Shown: positions 42,436 to 52,576, numbered from the stretch's first letter. The stretch is 64,000 nucleotides of DNA from Draconibacterium halophilum (GCF_010448835.1 NZ_CP048409.1:186001-250000), one strand, 5' to 3'. Notes: generated by a model from the sequence alone, not told the origin. A program made the numbers and translations.

Positions 42436-45400
42436 CTAGCTAAGCTTTTTTATCTCAATTTTAGCTGTTACATCTTTGTCAATCTCCACCTCGCTTGCCA
42501 CTGTTAAATCAGCATTTTCAGCCAATTCAAGTGCATCGGCAAGCGTTTGTGCACAAATGTATTCCCTGTGGTTTTCAACAGCCACATTGTACGCTTCGTG
42601 CTTTGCAATACGCAACTTAATCCTGTCGGTTACCTCAAAATCATTATCCTTTCGTAAGTTCTGTATTTTATTGATAAACTCGCGGGCAATTCCTTCTTGT
42701 TTCAACTCTTCTGTCAGGTTGATATCCAGCGCAATAGTCATCTGCCCTTCCGTGGCAACTGTCCATCCCGGAATATCTTCGGTTTGAATCTCAACATCGT
42801 CCAGCGACAGCATAATTTTCTCATCTCCAACTACCAGTTCAAATTCGCCGGCACTTTCAAATGTCGAAATTGCATCCTGATTCAGTTGATTTACTGCCCC
42901 GGCAATTTGTTTCATCATTTTCCCGTATTTCGGCCCAAGCGCTTTAAAATTCGGTTTTATTTTCTTTTTAATCACCCCGGCCGTATCGGTTAAGAACTCC
43001 ACTTCTTTAACGTTTACTTCTGCTAAAATTATATTTGAAACTGCCTCAAACTGCTCTTTAAAATGCGGATTTAACACCGGCACCATAATTTTGGCAAGCG
43101 GCTGGCGTACTTTCAGTTTCTCTTTACGGCGCAAAGCCAGGATCATGGAAGAAGCTTTTTGCGCAATAGCCATTTTTTCTTCCAGGTCGCTGTCGATCAA
43201 CTCTTCAGTAAATCCCGGAAAATCTCCCAGGTGAACACTTCGATCGTCGACTCGGCCCGTTGCTTTATTGAGATCGTTGTACAGCATATCGGCATAAAAC
43301 GGCGCTATTGGAGCCATCAACTGAGCCACAACTTCCAAACAAGTGTAAAGCGTTTGATAAGCTGAAACCTTATCTGTCGAGTATTCGCCACCCCAGTAAC
43401 GTTTGCGGCTTAAACGCACAAACCAGTTACTCAGGTTTTCGGTTACAAATTCCGAAATAGCGCGGCCGGCACGTGTTGGCTCGTAATTTTCGTAGCTGTC
43501 GCCCACCTCTTTAATCAGTGAGTTTAGCAACGAAATAATCCAGCGATCGATCTCCGGGCGCTGCTCAACAGGAATTTCTTCTTCGGCATATTTAAAACCA
43601 TCAACATTGGCATACAATGCAAAGAAATTGTAGGTATTATATAGCGTTCCGAAGAATTTACGTTTCACTTCTTCAACACCTTCGATATCAAATTTCAGGT
43701 TATCCCATGGCTGCGCATTGGTAATCATGTACCAGCGCAATGGATCGGAACCATACTTATCGATGGTTTCAAACGGATCGACAGCATTTCCCAGACGTTT
43801 CGACATTTTAACGCCTTTTTTATCCAGTACCAGTCCGTTTGATATAATATTTTTGAAAGCTACCGACTCATCGATCATTGTTGCAATGGCATGCAAGGTA
43901 AAGAACCATCCTCGGGTTTGATCAACACCCTCGGCAATAAAATCGGCCGGGAATACATCTTTAAAATTCTCTTTCCACTCGAAAGGATAATGGCGCTGTG
44001 CAAAAGGCATCGCTCCCGAATCGAACCAAACATCGATCAAATCCGTTTCGCGTTCCATTTTTTGTCCTGATGGTGAAACTAAAACGATATTATCGACATG
44101 CGATTTATGCAGATCGATCTTTTCGTAGTTGGCTTTTTCGTAATCGCCAACTTTAAATTTGGCGAACGGATTCTCTGTCATAAAACCAGCTTCAACAGCT
44201 TTATCTATTTCTGCCATCAGCTCTTCCATCGAGCCGATGCAAATCTCTTCCAAACTATCTTCTGTTCTCCAGATTGGCAGCGGTGTTCCCCAAAAACGCG
44301 AACGGCTCAGGTTCCAGTCCACCAAATTTTCCAGCCAGTTACCAAAACGTCCTGTACCGGTCGATTTCGGTTTCCAATTAATGGTGTTGTTCAACTCCAC
44401 CATTTTGTCCTTAACCGCGGTTGATTTGATGAACCACGAATCAAGCGGATAATACAATACCGGTTTATCGGTACGCCAGCAGTGTGGGTAACTGTGTACG
44501 TGTTTTTCAATTTTAAAAGCTCTGTTCTGCTGTTTCAGCATTACAGAAATATCAATGTCGACAGTGGAAGCATCCTCTTCCAGTTTATCGTCGTATTCGT
44601 TTTTCACCGAACGACCGGCAAACTCGTGATACGATTCTGTGTTTACATATTTTTCAACGAACTTCGGATCGAGATCGATGGTCGGGTAAAAACGTCCTTT
44701 TCGGTCAACCAGTGCCTGACGTTTTCCTTCGGTATCAACCACCACAAGTGGCGAAATTCCATGTTGTTTCGCAACGCGGTCATCATCGGCACCAAAAGTT
44801 GGTGCAATGTGAACGATTCCGGTACCATCTTCAATGGTTACAAAATCGCCGGTAATTACTTCAAAAGCTTTTCCTTCGGGTTTCACCCAGTCGATCAGCT
44901 GCTCGTACTGAATGCCTTTCAGTTCCTCTCCGGTATATTCGGCCAGAACTTCGTACGGTATTTTTTTGTCGCCCGGTTTATACTCCTCCATTGCCAGTTC
45001 GGCATTTTTCGAATTGAAATAAACAGGAAACAGATCTTTTGCCAGAATCAAGGTAACCGGATCGCCGGTGTATGGATTAAACGAGCGAACTTTTACATAG
45101 TTGATATTCGGTCCCACACACAGTGCCGTGTTCGATGGCAACGTCCATGGTGTTGTTGTCCAGGCCAGGAAATACAGATCAGTTTCAACTCCTTCAAAAA
45201 GGAATTCCGATTTTTCGTTTCGTGTGGCTTTAAACTGGGCAATTGCGGTTGTATCTTTTACATCGCGGTAACAACCAGGTTGGTTTAGCTCGTGCGAGCT
45301 CAAACCTGTTCCGGCAGCCGGCGAGTAAGGCTGAATAGTGTAGCCTTTGTACAACAAGCCTTTGTTATAAATCTGTTTCAGCAACCACCAAACCGACTCA

Positions 45401-45873
45401 ATGTATTGGTTATCGAAGGTAACATACGGATCGTCCATATTTACCCAATAACCCATTTTACGAGTAAGTTCTTCCCATTCGCGGGTATATTTCATCACCT
45501 CTTTTCGGCAGGCGTCGCTGTATTCTTCAACAGTAATTTTTTTACCAATATCGTCTTTGGTAATATTCAGTGCTTTTTCAACACTCAACTCCACCGGTAA
45601 ACCATGTGTGTCCCATCCGGCTTTGCGGTGAACACGGAAACCTTTCATAGTTTTATAACGGCAAAAAATATCTTTTATGGCACGCGCCATCACGTGGTGA
45701 ATCCCCGGCATTCCGTTTGCCGATGGCGGTCCTTCGTAAAATACAAATGTTTCATGCCCTTCGCGGGTTGAAATACTTTTATGAAAGGTATCGTCTTTCT
45801 CCCAACGCGCAAGCACATCCTTGTTTATCTGTGCTAAATCTAACTGCTTATATTCCTGAAATTTATTACTCAT
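42436..45873 (-). CDS. ileS: Isoleucine--tRNA ligase (eukaryote-like type)
   Basis: The 1145-residue class Ia enzyme has YEGPPSANGMPGIHHVMARA (HIGH-type), a long CP1 editing domain (WTTTPWTLPSNTALCVG), KKGVKMSKRLGN as KMSKS-type, and a long C-terminal domain. Length and motif wording fit the eukaryote-like type 2 IleRS, which is often naturally resistant to mupirocin (family knowledge). It leads the series ileS, traR-like, lspA. A -7 box on the minus strand at 45911-45918 reads TATATTTG. Confidence 0.96.
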   Translation of the reverse strand: MSNKFQEYKQLDLAQINKDVLARWEKDDTFHKSISTREGHETFVFYEGPPSANGMPGIHHVMARAIKDIFCRYKTMKGFRVHRKAGWDTHGLPVELSVEKALNITKDDIGKKITVEEYSDACRKEVMKYTREWEELTRKMGYWVNMDDPYVTFDNQYIESVWWLLKQIYNKGLLYKGYTIQPYSPAAGTGLSSHELNQPGCYRDVKDTTAIAQFKATRNEKSEFLFEGVETDLYFLAWTTTPWTLPSNTALCVGPNINYVKVRSFNPYTGDPVTLILAKDLFPVYFNSKNAELAMEEYKPGDKKIPYEVLAEYTGEELKGIQYEQLIDWVKPEGKAFEVITGDFVTIEDGTGIVHIAPTFGADDDRVAKQHGISPLVVVDTEGKRQALVDRKGRFYPTIDLDPKFVEKYVNTESYHEFAGRSVKNEYDDKLEEDASTVDIDISVMLKQQNRAFKIEKHVHSYPHCWRTDKPVLYYPLDSWFIKSTAVKDKMVELNNTINWKPKSTGTGRFGNWLENLVDWNLSRSRFWGTPLPIWRTEDSLEEICIGSMEELMAEIDKAVEAGFMTENPFAKFKVGDYEKANYEKIDLHKSHVDNIVLVSPSGQKMERETDLIDVWFDSGAMPFAQRHYPFEWKENFKDVFPADFIAEGVDQTRGWFFTLHAIATMIDESVAFKNIISNGLVLDKKGVKMSKRLGNAVDPFETIDKYGSDPLRWYMITNAQPWDNLKFDIEGVEEVKRKFFGTLYNTYNFFALYANVDGFKYAEEEIPVEQRPEIDRWIISLLNSLIKEVGDSYENYEPTRAGRAISEFVTENLSNWFVRLSRKRYWGGEYSTDKVSAYQTLYTCLEVVAQLMAPIAPFYADMLYNDLNKATGRVDDRSVHLGDFPGFTEELIDSDLEEKMAIAQKASSMILALRRKEKLKVRQPLAKIMVPVLNPHFKEQFEAVSNIILAEVNVKEVEFLTDTAGVIKKKIKPNFKALGPKYGKMMKQIAGAVNQLNQDAISTFESAGEFELVVGDEKIMLSLDDVEIQTEDIPGWTVATEGQMTIALDINLTEELKQEGIAREFINKIQNLRKDNDFEVTDRIKLRIAKHEAYNVAVENHREYICAQTLADALELAENADLTVASEVEIDKDVTAKIEIKKLS

Positions 45874-45910
45874 AAGAATACCTTATAATCCACTGATTTT
45901 AAAAAACATG

Positions 45911-45918
45911 CAAATATA
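45911..45918 (-). promoter_or_regulatory. Candidate -7 box of ileS
   Basis: On the minus strand TATATTTG fits the consensus and lies 37 bp before the ATG at 45873. Confidence 0.5.
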
Positions 45919-46156
45919 GAAATTTTTTAGAGGCGAAGGGGATTCAATTTCTTTAAAATCCTTATAGTTATGGAGGTGAATCTTCAATGGTAAATGGAGC
46001 TTTTACGAAAAGAAGCGTTTAGATAATAACTGAATGCTCACAAACATCAATAGTTTATCGCTTCATTCCAGAATATAAATCGAAATTTCAACTATTTTTA
46101 TTTCGCTTGAGATAAGTACGTTTTTTTTACTGTAAGAAAATCTACAATTTTAACCA

Positions 46157-47740
46157 ATGAAAAACCTAATTTTAAGCCTTTCAATCCTTTTATTACTAGC
46201 TTGTTTTTCTGCATGTAAAATGGAGCAAGTGGCTCCTAAACAACCTAACATTTTATTTGCCATTGCCGACGATGCCTCGTGGAAACATTGGGGAGCCTAT
46301 GGTTGCAAGTGGGTGGAAACACCAGGTTTCGACCGTGTAGCCCAAAACGGGATACTATTTACCCGAGCTTACACACCAAATGCCAAATGTGCCCCATCGC
46401 GTGCATGTATTTTAACCGGACGTAACAGCTGGCAACTGGAAGAAGCCGCAAATCACTCACCCTTTTTTCCTGCAAAATTTAAGACCTATGCTGAAGCACT
46501 GGGCGAGAACGGTTATTGGGTGGGCAGTGTTGCTAAAGGATGGGCCCCCGGTAGCCCTGGCATAATAGATGGAAAAATGCGCCAATTAACCGGACCTAAA
46601 TTCGATGAATTTAAAACTACTCCGCCTGCAAAAGCAATTTCGAATAACGACTATGCCCGCAATTTTGAGGCTTTTTTGGAAGCACGCCCTGATGGGCAGC
46701 CGTTTTGTTTTTGGTATGGAAGCACCGAACCGCATCGTGCCTATGAATTTGAGGCAGGTATAAAGTATGGTGGTAAAAATTTAGATGAAGTGGATGAAGT
46801 TCCGGCCTTCTGGCCCGATGTTGATACTGTGCGAACAGATCTGCTTGATTATGCCTTTGAAATTGAATATTTTGACAGCCACCTTCAAAAAATGCTAAAT
46901 AAACTGCATGAAATTGGCGAACTGGAAAATACAATTGTAATAGTAACCGCTGATAACGGAATGCCATTCCCAAGAATAAAAGGGCAGGCTTATGAATACT
47001 CCAACCACTTGCCATTGGCCATTATGTGGCCAATGGGAATTAAAAATCCGGGACGCATTGTTGATGATTTTGTAAATTTTATTGACTTTACTCCTACCTA
47101 TCTCGAGGTAGCCGGAATTTCTTTAGAAAAAGCGGGGTTGCAGCCTATTACGGGAACCAGTTTAACGGATATATTTTATTCAGAAAAAGATGGAATTGTA
47201 AACCCGGAACGCGACTTTGTTTTGGTTGGAAAAGAACGCCATGATGTTGGACGCCCTAATGATGAGGGTTATCCGGTGCGTGGATTGATTAAAGAGGATT
47301 TCCTGTACATCCGCAATTTTAAACCAGAACGCTGGCCTTTGGGGAATCCTGAAACCGGATATCTGAATTGTGATGGAAGTCCGACAAAAACCTACGTTTT
47401 AAATACACGCCGACAAAAAGGACAACTGAAATACTGGCAGCACAATTTTGGGAAACGAGTTGCAGAAGAACTTTATAACATTAAAACCGATCCTTTTTGC
47501 TTGAACAACCTGGCAGACAATAGTGATTTTGATGCTATAAAAACTAAACTGATTGCAGAATTGAATTCAAAACTTACCGAACAAGGTGATCCTCGAATTT
47601 TAGGGAACGGCGATGTTTTTGATCATTACAACTATTCAGGAGCAGTACAAAACTATTACAACCGTTTTATGAGCGGTGAAAAAATTAAAGCCGGTTGGGT
47701 AAACGAAAGTGATTACGATTCGGATTTACAAGAAAAGTAA
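46157..47740 (+). CDS. Sulfatase, formylglycine-dependent, lipoprotein-type signal
   Basis: The 527-residue protein starts with a lipoprotein-like signal (LLLLACFSAC). NILFAIADDASW supplies metal ligands, and KCAPSRACILTGR has C78 in the C-x-P-S-R motif that is oxidised to formylglycine. ADNGMPFPR is a further conserved site. The pattern is closest to heparan N-sulfatase-like members of family S1. It should remove sulfate from a polysaccharide or glycan in the envelope. It needs an anaerobic or FGE-type maturase, not identified in this window. A perfect terminator follows at 47759-47793. Confidence 0.9.
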   Translation: MKNLILSLSILLLLACFSACKMEQVAPKQPNILFAIADDASWKHWGAYGCKWVETPGFDRVAQNGILFTRAYTPNAKCAPSRACILTGRNSWQLEEAANHSPFFPAKFKTYAEALGENGYWVGSVAKGWAPGSPGIIDGKMRQLTGPKFDEFKTTPPAKAISNNDYARNFEAFLEARPDGQPFCFWYGSTEPHRAYEFEAGIKYGGKNLDEVDEVPAFWPDVDTVRTDLLDYAFEIEYFDSHLQKMLNKLHEIGELENTIVIVTADNGMPFPRIKGQAYEYSNHLPLAIMWPMGIKNPGRIVDDFVNFIDFTPTYLEVAGISLEKAGLQPITGTSLTDIFYSEKDGIVNPERDFVLVGKERHDVGRPNDEGYPVRGLIKEDFLYIRNFKPERWPLGNPETGYLNCDGSPTKTYVLNTRRQKGQLKYWQHNFGKRVAEELYNIKTDPFCLNNLADNSDFDAIKTKLIAELNSKLTEQGDPRILGNGDVFDHYNYSGAVQNYYNRFMSGEKIKAGWVNESDYDSDLQEK

Positions 47741-47758
47741 CTATTCTGTTAAAAAACC

Positions 47759-47793
47759 AAACCGCTCTTTCGATAATCGAAAGAGCGGTTTTT
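47759..47793 (+). terminator. Rho-independent terminator after the sulfatase gene
   Basis: AAACCGCTCTTTCGAT and ATCGAAAGAGCGGTTT form a near-perfect long stem followed by T residues. Confidence 0.92.
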
Positions 47794-48007
47794 ATATCAA
47801 ACTATTTTTATTGTTGCCGGAATTTGGAAACTCCGGGCTGAGTAATTTTTTTCAGCTTGTTTCGAACTTAAACCAGTGTTTATGTAACTTTATGGGAAAT
47901 CAGGTGTGACATAACCACAAATTTAAAAGTCGAACGAAATGTTTTCCCATTCCGTATCAAACCGTTTTAAATATGATTAATTAGGTCCCCGGGGACGATG
48001 CTATCTC

Positions 48008-48319
48008 TTATAGTACAAGGGTTGAATTAAATTCACCCTCTACAATACCGTTTGGAGCCAGCTTATCTGCTTCACTTTCGTTTTCCCAAACTGAATTGTC
48101 GATTAAATATTTAAACTGGTACTCTTTACCTGTTTCAAGATTTAATGTTTGTGTAAAGTCGCCGTTTTTGAGCTTTTTCATTGGCTCAACATCTTTGTTC
48201 CAGTCGTTAAATTCACCAACAATTTTAATTGTATCTGCGTTTGGTACATCAGCTTTTGCTACTCTGAAAGATACTTTACACTCGGGTTTACTTTTTAAAT
48301 ATTGTTTTTTAATACTCAT
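48008..48319 (-). CDS. Small CBM48 (isoamylase early set / AMPK glycogen-binding) protein
   Basis: The 103-residue protein consists of one glycogen-binding-type beta sandwich: CKVSFRVAKA, IKIVGEFNDWNKDVEPMKK, FTQTLNLETGKEYQFKYLID and VWENESEADKLAPN. GEFNDWN and YQFKYLIDN are the hallmarks of CBM48/AMPK-beta domains. Free-standing copies are widespread in Bacteroidota and may bind glycogen or regulate a partner enzyme. No signal peptide is present. No glycogen gene is nearby. Confidence 0.88.
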   Translation of the reverse strand: MSIKKQYLKSKPECKVSFRVAKADVPNADTIKIVGEFNDWNKDVEPMKKLKNGDFTQTLNLETGKEYQFKYLIDNSVWENESEADKLAPNGIVEGEFNSTLVL

Positions 48320-48721
48320 AACTCAATTTTTTTTATGAAACAGAAAAGTTCCGAAAATATGGGCTGAAAACATCATTCTGAATTCGCATCGGCGCCTGAT
48401 GAAAACTCAAAAATCACCTCTCAACAATACAGATCCGATAAACTCTCTTGAATCGTTCTTGTTTTCAATTCTTAAATTCCGTTTTAGTTCTTATTGGTTT
48501 GGATTTGAACGTCTATTAGTTTACGGATCAAAAGTATGGCTTTCACATTGATAAACACCTAAACAAATAAAAATACATTCTGATATTTAACACTTAAATA
48601 AAATTAAAAATTTTTAGTATCTTCCTGTATATCAGCCGGGTTTAACGAATCTTTAATTCGAATTAAAACTGTGTCACAGAAACACAAAGGGCTAATTTAA
48701 AGGGCTATAATCAAGCAAATG
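48320..48721. other. Intergenic region with no recognised element
   Basis: These 402 bp between BtpA and the CBM48 gene are A/T-rich. I see no ORF, repeat or convincing promoter. Confidence 0.35.
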
Positions 48722-49516
48722 TTAGTTACTGTTTCGCAAATCTTGTACCCGGACCATAAACGCCTGAACGCTTTGAAGTTCCACTTCGTTTTGCCAGTCG
48801 CCGTCATACTTAAAAGATGAACCCACAATATAGGCATCGGCATAAGGCCAATAATCGGCAATATTTTTCACAGTAATCCCCGAGCCAATTATTACTGGCA
48901 AGCGAACAGCCTCAACTACAGCCTGCACATCTTTTATCGATGCTTCCTCCCCCGTAGCATTTCCGGTTACAATTACACCATCGGCTAAAAAGAATTCGGC
49001 AGCTTTGGCCATATCGTCAATCGACACATCGGAAGAAATGGCGTGCGACGAATGTTTCTTTTTAATATCGGTATATATTTTTATGTGTTCGGCACCAATC
49101 AACTTTCGGTAGCGCAAAAGTTTTCCGGCATCGCTGTTCATCATTCCTTCGTCAGCCAGGTGGCCAAACACAAACCCTTCTTCCCTGATAAAATTAAAAC
49201 CGGCAGCATGTGCAACGGCCAATGCCTGTTTGTTGGCTCCGGCTAATATCTGAATTCCCAAAGGACACGAAACAGCCTGACGAAGTTTTGTTGCAACGGC
49301 AGTCATTGCCGCAATAATTTCGGGGCCAACTTGGCGGTTTAAATACGGTCTATCGTGCATGTTCTCCATCATAATCGCATCCACACCTCCTTGTTCCAGT
49401 TTTTGTGCATCGCTTGTTGCTTGTTCCACAATTTCCGCAATCGACAAACAATTTCTTGGTGTGCCGGGTAAGGCTCCAACATGCACCATTCCAATTATCG
49501 ATTTATTTATTTCCAC
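48722..49516 (-). CDS. BtpA/SgcQ family TIM-barrel protein
   Basis: The 264-residue protein shows the BtpA/SgcQ text IIGMVHVGALPGTPRN, GGVDAIMMENMHDRPY, IQILAGANKQALAVAHAAG, IYTDIKKKHSSHAI and PVIIGSGITVKNI. BtpA is needed for photosystem I stability in cyanobacteria, while SgcQ lies in sugar operons of enterics; the reaction is unknown. Here it stands between a CPBP protease (divergent, 112 bp away) and a CBM48 gene, which does not clarify its substrate. Confidence 0.88.
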   Translation of the reverse strand: MEINKSIIGMVHVGALPGTPRNCLSIAEIVEQATSDAQKLEQGGVDAIMMENMHDRPYLNRQVGPEIIAAMTAVATKLRQAVSCPLGIQILAGANKQALAVAHAAGFNFIREEGFVFGHLADEGMMNSDAGKLLRYRKLIGAEHIKIYTDIKKKHSSHAISSDVSIDDMAKAAEFFLADGVIVTGNATGEEASIKDVQAVVEAVRLPVIIGSGITVKNIADYWPYADAYIVGSSFKYDGDWQNEVELQSVQAFMVRVQDLRNSN

Positions 49517-49605
49517 GCTGTTTATTTTATTTCCATAAAGTTAGTTGAATTCGGGAACTTTTTACCTCGTTCAAAGACTACACAAACGAAAATGCTCAGA
49601 AAAAT

Positions 49606-49613
49606 TATCTTTG
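49606..49613 (+). promoter_or_regulatory. Candidate -7 box of the CPBP protease gene
   Basis: TATCTTTG is an exact TAnnTTTG match 15 bp before the ATG at 49629. It excludes the longer TTG-started frame from 49545, since that codon would lie upstream of the transcript start. Confidence 0.6.
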
Positions 49614-49628
49614 TCAAAAATATTTCCG

Positions 49629-50561
49629 ATGATGGCATTTACTGCATTCCGCGACATGAAACCCTTTTCGCAATTGATTTTCGCTGCATTTATTGTGGTG
49701 GTCAGTATTTTAGCCTTCTTCGTATTGTCGCTTGTTGTGGCTATTCCAATTTGGGGATTTGATACCGTTTTAAACCTTCCGGCAATTGGCTCCGATACGC
49801 CTCAAAATATTATCAGGCTCTATAAATTCATTCAGGTTACTCAGGCGATCGGCTTTTTTATTGTGCCACCGTTTATTTTAGGTTACCTGTTCCACGGAAA
49901 ATCAAAGGAATACCTTTATCTTGATAAATCCTTCAACTCACAAAGTGCTATTCTGGTTATTGTAATGATGTTTTTTGCGGCTCCGCTTATTAACCTGATC
50001 GGAGAACTGAACAATAACATGAGTTTCCCGGATTGGCTATCGGGCATGGAAAACTGGATGCGAAATGCCGAAGAAAATGCAGCCGAAATTACTGATGCAT
50101 TTTTAAATGTAAAAACCGTTGGCGGACTTGCCTTTAATATATTTATGATTGCACTGTTGCCGGCGGTTGGCGAGGAGCTTCTATTTCGTGGAGTTATCCA
50201 AAAGATCTTTTCGCAAATGACACACAATCACCATTGGGGAATCTGGATTTCGGCGATTCTTTTTAGTGCGCTGCACATGCAATTTTTTGGTTTTGTTCCA
50301 CGGGTTCTGCTTGGTGCCTTGTTCGGTTATTTGCTGGTTTGGAGTGGCTCCATGTGGGTACCCATTATTGCCCATTTCCTGAATAATGCTATTGCTGTAA
50401 TCGCCATGTACTTAATCAGTAACAATATGCTAAAACCAGAGTATGAAGAAATTGGTTCGACAGCTGACAGCTATTACATGGCCGGAATTAGCCTGGCACT
50501 TACATTGGTCTTCCTTCTGATGTATAAACGACATAATGCAGGGAAAGAAATTCCTGTATAA
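49629..50561 (+). CDS. CPBP family intramembrane glutamic endopeptidase
   Basis: The 310-residue protein has about seven to eight hydrophobic segments and the CPBP/ABI motifs: GEELLFRGVIQ (paired Glu and Arg), a histidine in SALHMQFFGFVPR, and HFLNNAIAV near the end. Family members cleave CAAX-like or other membrane substrates; the bacterial substrates are mostly unknown. The start is taken at 49629 (a second ATG follows at 49632), supported by the -7 box at 49606-49613. The C-terminus faces a hairpin shared with the next, convergent gene. Confidence 0.9.
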   Translation: MMAFTAFRDMKPFSQLIFAAFIVVVSILAFFVLSLVVAIPIWGFDTVLNLPAIGSDTPQNIIRLYKFIQVTQAIGFFIVPPFILGYLFHGKSKEYLYLDKSFNSQSAILVIVMMFFAAPLINLIGELNNNMSFPDWLSGMENWMRNAEENAAEITDAFLNVKTVGGLAFNIFMIALLPAVGEELLFRGVIQKIFSQMTHNHHWGIWISAILFSALHMQFFGFVPRVLLGALFGYLLVWSGSMWVPIIAHFLNNAIAVIAMYLISNNMLKPEYEEIGSTADSYYMAGISLALTLVFLLMYKRHNAGKEIPV

Positions 50562-50562
50562 A

Positions 50563-50596
50563 AAATCCCGGATCAGTTTTCACCAACCCGGGATTT
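50563..50596. terminator. Bidirectional hairpin between convergent genes
   Basis: AAATCCCGG pairs with CCGGGATTT across a 16-base loop. It lies between the CPBP gene and the hypothetical gene ending at 50621. T-tracts are weak on both strands. Confidence 0.6.
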
Positions 50597-50620
50597 AAAA
50601 TATCAATACAATAATTTTCG

Positions 50621-51358
50621 TTAAGCAAATTCAAAGAGCAAATCGGTTTGAATTTCTTCTGCCGACAGCTTTTTCTTTTCGTTTCTGCGAAATACATAAA
50701 CAATACCATATTCCTGCGCCAGTTGCCTTTTCGCTTTTGGCGACTCCGCCTCAATACTTTCTTCTATTTCGGTCCACAACTTGCTAATAAAGTCATTGGT
50801 TATCTTACGTAGTTTCTGCATCTTATCGAACGAGCGTAAAGTATTTCGTTTTAGCGTTTGCTGAAATACCGAAGCATCGTGTAATTCTTCTACCTTAAAA
50901 TTTACCAATGCAATTGATGGATTATAAATGGCACTTCCTCCATTTTGTTTCCTTTTTTGTTCGCCTTCCACCATAATTTTACCCCACTCAATTATATCTT
51001 CTTCAGTGTTCACTGGTGGCACTTTTCCATCAAACGAAGCCAAATTTCCGTAAAATTTTATTCCTCCGTTTATCTCCCCCCGCTCTGAAGCAAAAAGTAA
51101 AACCTGTATAAAATGCGAAACGTACATTTTAGCCCGATCAAAAGCCTCCTTGTATTCTTTTATATTTTCCGACTGAAGGCGTGTGTCCAATTCGTATTGA
51201 GTGAGGTGGTTCTCAAAAGTGTTCTTTACATTTTGAAGTTCTTCAACTGAATGGTTGGAGAATGCAAGTTTGTTTTCATTCTTAATCACCTTGGCCAGTG
51301 CTGCATTAAGTGCTCGTATTCTGGCTTTATCCGTCGTGGGCAAACGTCTGTATGGCAT
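50621..51358 (-). CDS. Hypothetical protein of Bacteroidota type
   Basis: The 245-residue soluble protein begins MPYRRLPTTDKARIRAL and is largely helical with charged segments (NVKNTFENHLTQYELDTRLQ). A central FYGNLASFDGKVPPVNTEED part follows, and a basic C-terminal RRNEKKKLSAEEI. No signal peptide, membrane helix or known catalytic motif is seen. The wording feels familiar from conserved Bacteroidota hypotheticals, but I cannot attach a function. It is monocistronic by position. Confidence 0.7.
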   Translation of the reverse strand: MPYRRLPTTDKARIRALNAALAKVIKNENKLAFSNHSVEELQNVKNTFENHLTQYELDTRLQSENIKEYKEAFDRAKMYVSHFIQVLLFASERGEINGGIKFYGNLASFDGKVPPVNTEEDIIEWGKIMVEGEQKRKQNGGSAIYNPSIALVNFKVEELHDASVFQQTLKRNTLRSFDKMQKLRKITNDFISKLWTEIEESIEAESPKAKRQLAQEYGIVYVFRRNEKKKLSAEEIQTDLLFEFA

Positions 51359-51590
51359 AATTTTCCTTTGTGTTTATGCGAAGTTATGGATTGTGCACGG
51401 AGAATACTTGTGTTCGCCCTTGCACTTATGCACATGTACTTGTTTATTATTGTGAAAAAGAGGAGGAGCTCTTTAGCGATTACCCTATTTTAATACCTTT
51501 CAGTCTCTATTTTTGCAAGAAGTTAACAGGTTTAGAAACAAAAAATAAAATCATAAGTGAACATTTAAAATGCAAGTACTGCATTATATT

Positions 51591-51713
51591 GGCTCCCCTT
51601 GCAAGGGGAGCTTCCGTCGGCTGACGGATGAGGGGTAGAGTTTGATAAATTATAAATAGTAGTCCTCTACCCTTTTGTCTGTAGACATTTTCCCTTACAA
51701 AGGGCAAACAGCT
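51591..51713. repeat. Composite intergenic repeat, copy 1 (two modules)
   Basis: Module A (51591-51640) has the palindrome CTCCCCTTGCAAGGGGAG followed by CCGTCGGCTGACGG. Module B (51661-51713) has CTCTACCCTTTTGTCTGTAG, then TTTTCCCTTACAAAGGG. Both modules recur in the opposite order at 59341-59465. The rest of 51359-51814 shows nothing besides the sdhB terminator. Confidence 0.65.
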
Positions 51714-51759
51714 TGATCGATTGATAAATAAAATTGAAACGGCTAAGATTGTTAGAAAC

Positions 51760-51793
51760 AAAAAAGCCTCCTCAGAAACTGAGAAGGCTTTTC
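51760..51793 (-). terminator. Rho-independent terminator of the sdhCAB operon
   Basis: On the minus strand AAAAGCCTTCTCAG pairs with CTGAGGAGGCTTTTT (one mismatch) around a 3-base loop and ends in T residues, 20 bp after the sdhB stop. Confidence 0.85.
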
Positions 51794-51814
51794 AAAACTA
51801 TAGCGTGAATTCTC

Positions 51815-52576
51815 TTATTCGCTAATTCGTGCTTTTAAGTATTCGCGGTTCAAACGTGCAATGTTTGTAATCGAGATACTTTTCGGACACTCGGCCTCGC
51901 AAGCTTGTGTATTGGTACATCCACCAAAACCAAGTTCGTCCATTTTACCCACCATGTTTTTAGCACGGCTTGCAGCTTCAACTTTACCTTGTGGCAATTT
52001 TGCCAGGTGCGAAACTTTTGCCGAAACAAACAACATCGCTGATGAGTTTTTACAAGCTGCAACGCAAGCACCACAACCGATACAAGCTGCTGCATCCATC
52101 GACTCTTCTGCATCGTCTTTATTAATAGGAATAGTGTTTGCATCGGGAACACCACCAGTATTTACCGAAACGAAACCACCAGCCTGAAGAATTTTCTCGA
52201 AAGCGGTACGGTCAACAACAAGGTCTTTAATTACCGGGAATGCACGTGCACGCCAGGGCTCAATAGTAATGGTTTCACCATCTTTGAACTTACGCATGTG
52301 CAACTGGCAGGTAGTAACCTCGGTGTCAGGTCCGTGCGGACGGCCGTTAATATACAGACTACAAGTACCGCAAATACCTTCGCGGCAATCGTGGTCGAAA
52401 GCAATTGGGTCGATTCCTTCTTCAATTAACTGGAAATTCAAGATATCCATCATTTCAAGAAAAGAAGACCCGGTTGAGATATTTTCGATTGTATAGGTTT
52501 CGAATTTACCTTTTGATTTGGCATTATTTTGACGCCAAACTTTTATTTTGAGTTTTTTAAGAATCTTATCAGCCAT
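51815..52576 (-). CDS. sdhB: Succinate dehydrogenase/fumarate reductase iron-sulfur subunit
   Basis: The 253-residue protein carries the [2Fe-2S] ligands in DCREGICGTCSLYING plus a later Cys. The [4Fe-4S] and [3Fe-4S] sites are CIGCGACVAACKNSSAM and TNTQACEAECPKSISI. It passes electrons between the flavoprotein and the membrane cytochrome b. It is the last gene of sdhCAB (37 bp after sdhA) and precedes a terminator. In anaerobic Bacteroidota the complex commonly works as fumarate reductase; direction cannot be read from sequence. Confidence 0.96.
   Translation of the reverse strand: MADKILKKLKIKVWRQNNAKSKGKFETYTIENISTGSSFLEMMDILNFQLIEEGIDPIAFDHDCREGICGTCSLYINGRPHGPDTEVTTCQLHMRKFKDGETITIEPWRARAFPVIKDLVVDRTAFEKILQAGGFVSVNTGGVPDANTIPINKDDAEESMDAAACIGCGACVAACKNSSAMLFVSAKVSHLAKLPQGKVEAASRAKNMVGKMDELGFGGCTNTQACEAECPKSISITNIARLNREYLKARISE

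Noticed and set aside
47985..47996. GTCCCCGGGGAC perfect palindrome after the CBM48 gene
   Set aside because: Only 12 bp with no loop, T-tract or second copy; could be chance.
49545..49628. TTG-started longer form of the CPBP protease
   Set aside because: A perfect -7 box at 49606-49613 lies inside this stretch, so the transcript would begin after it.
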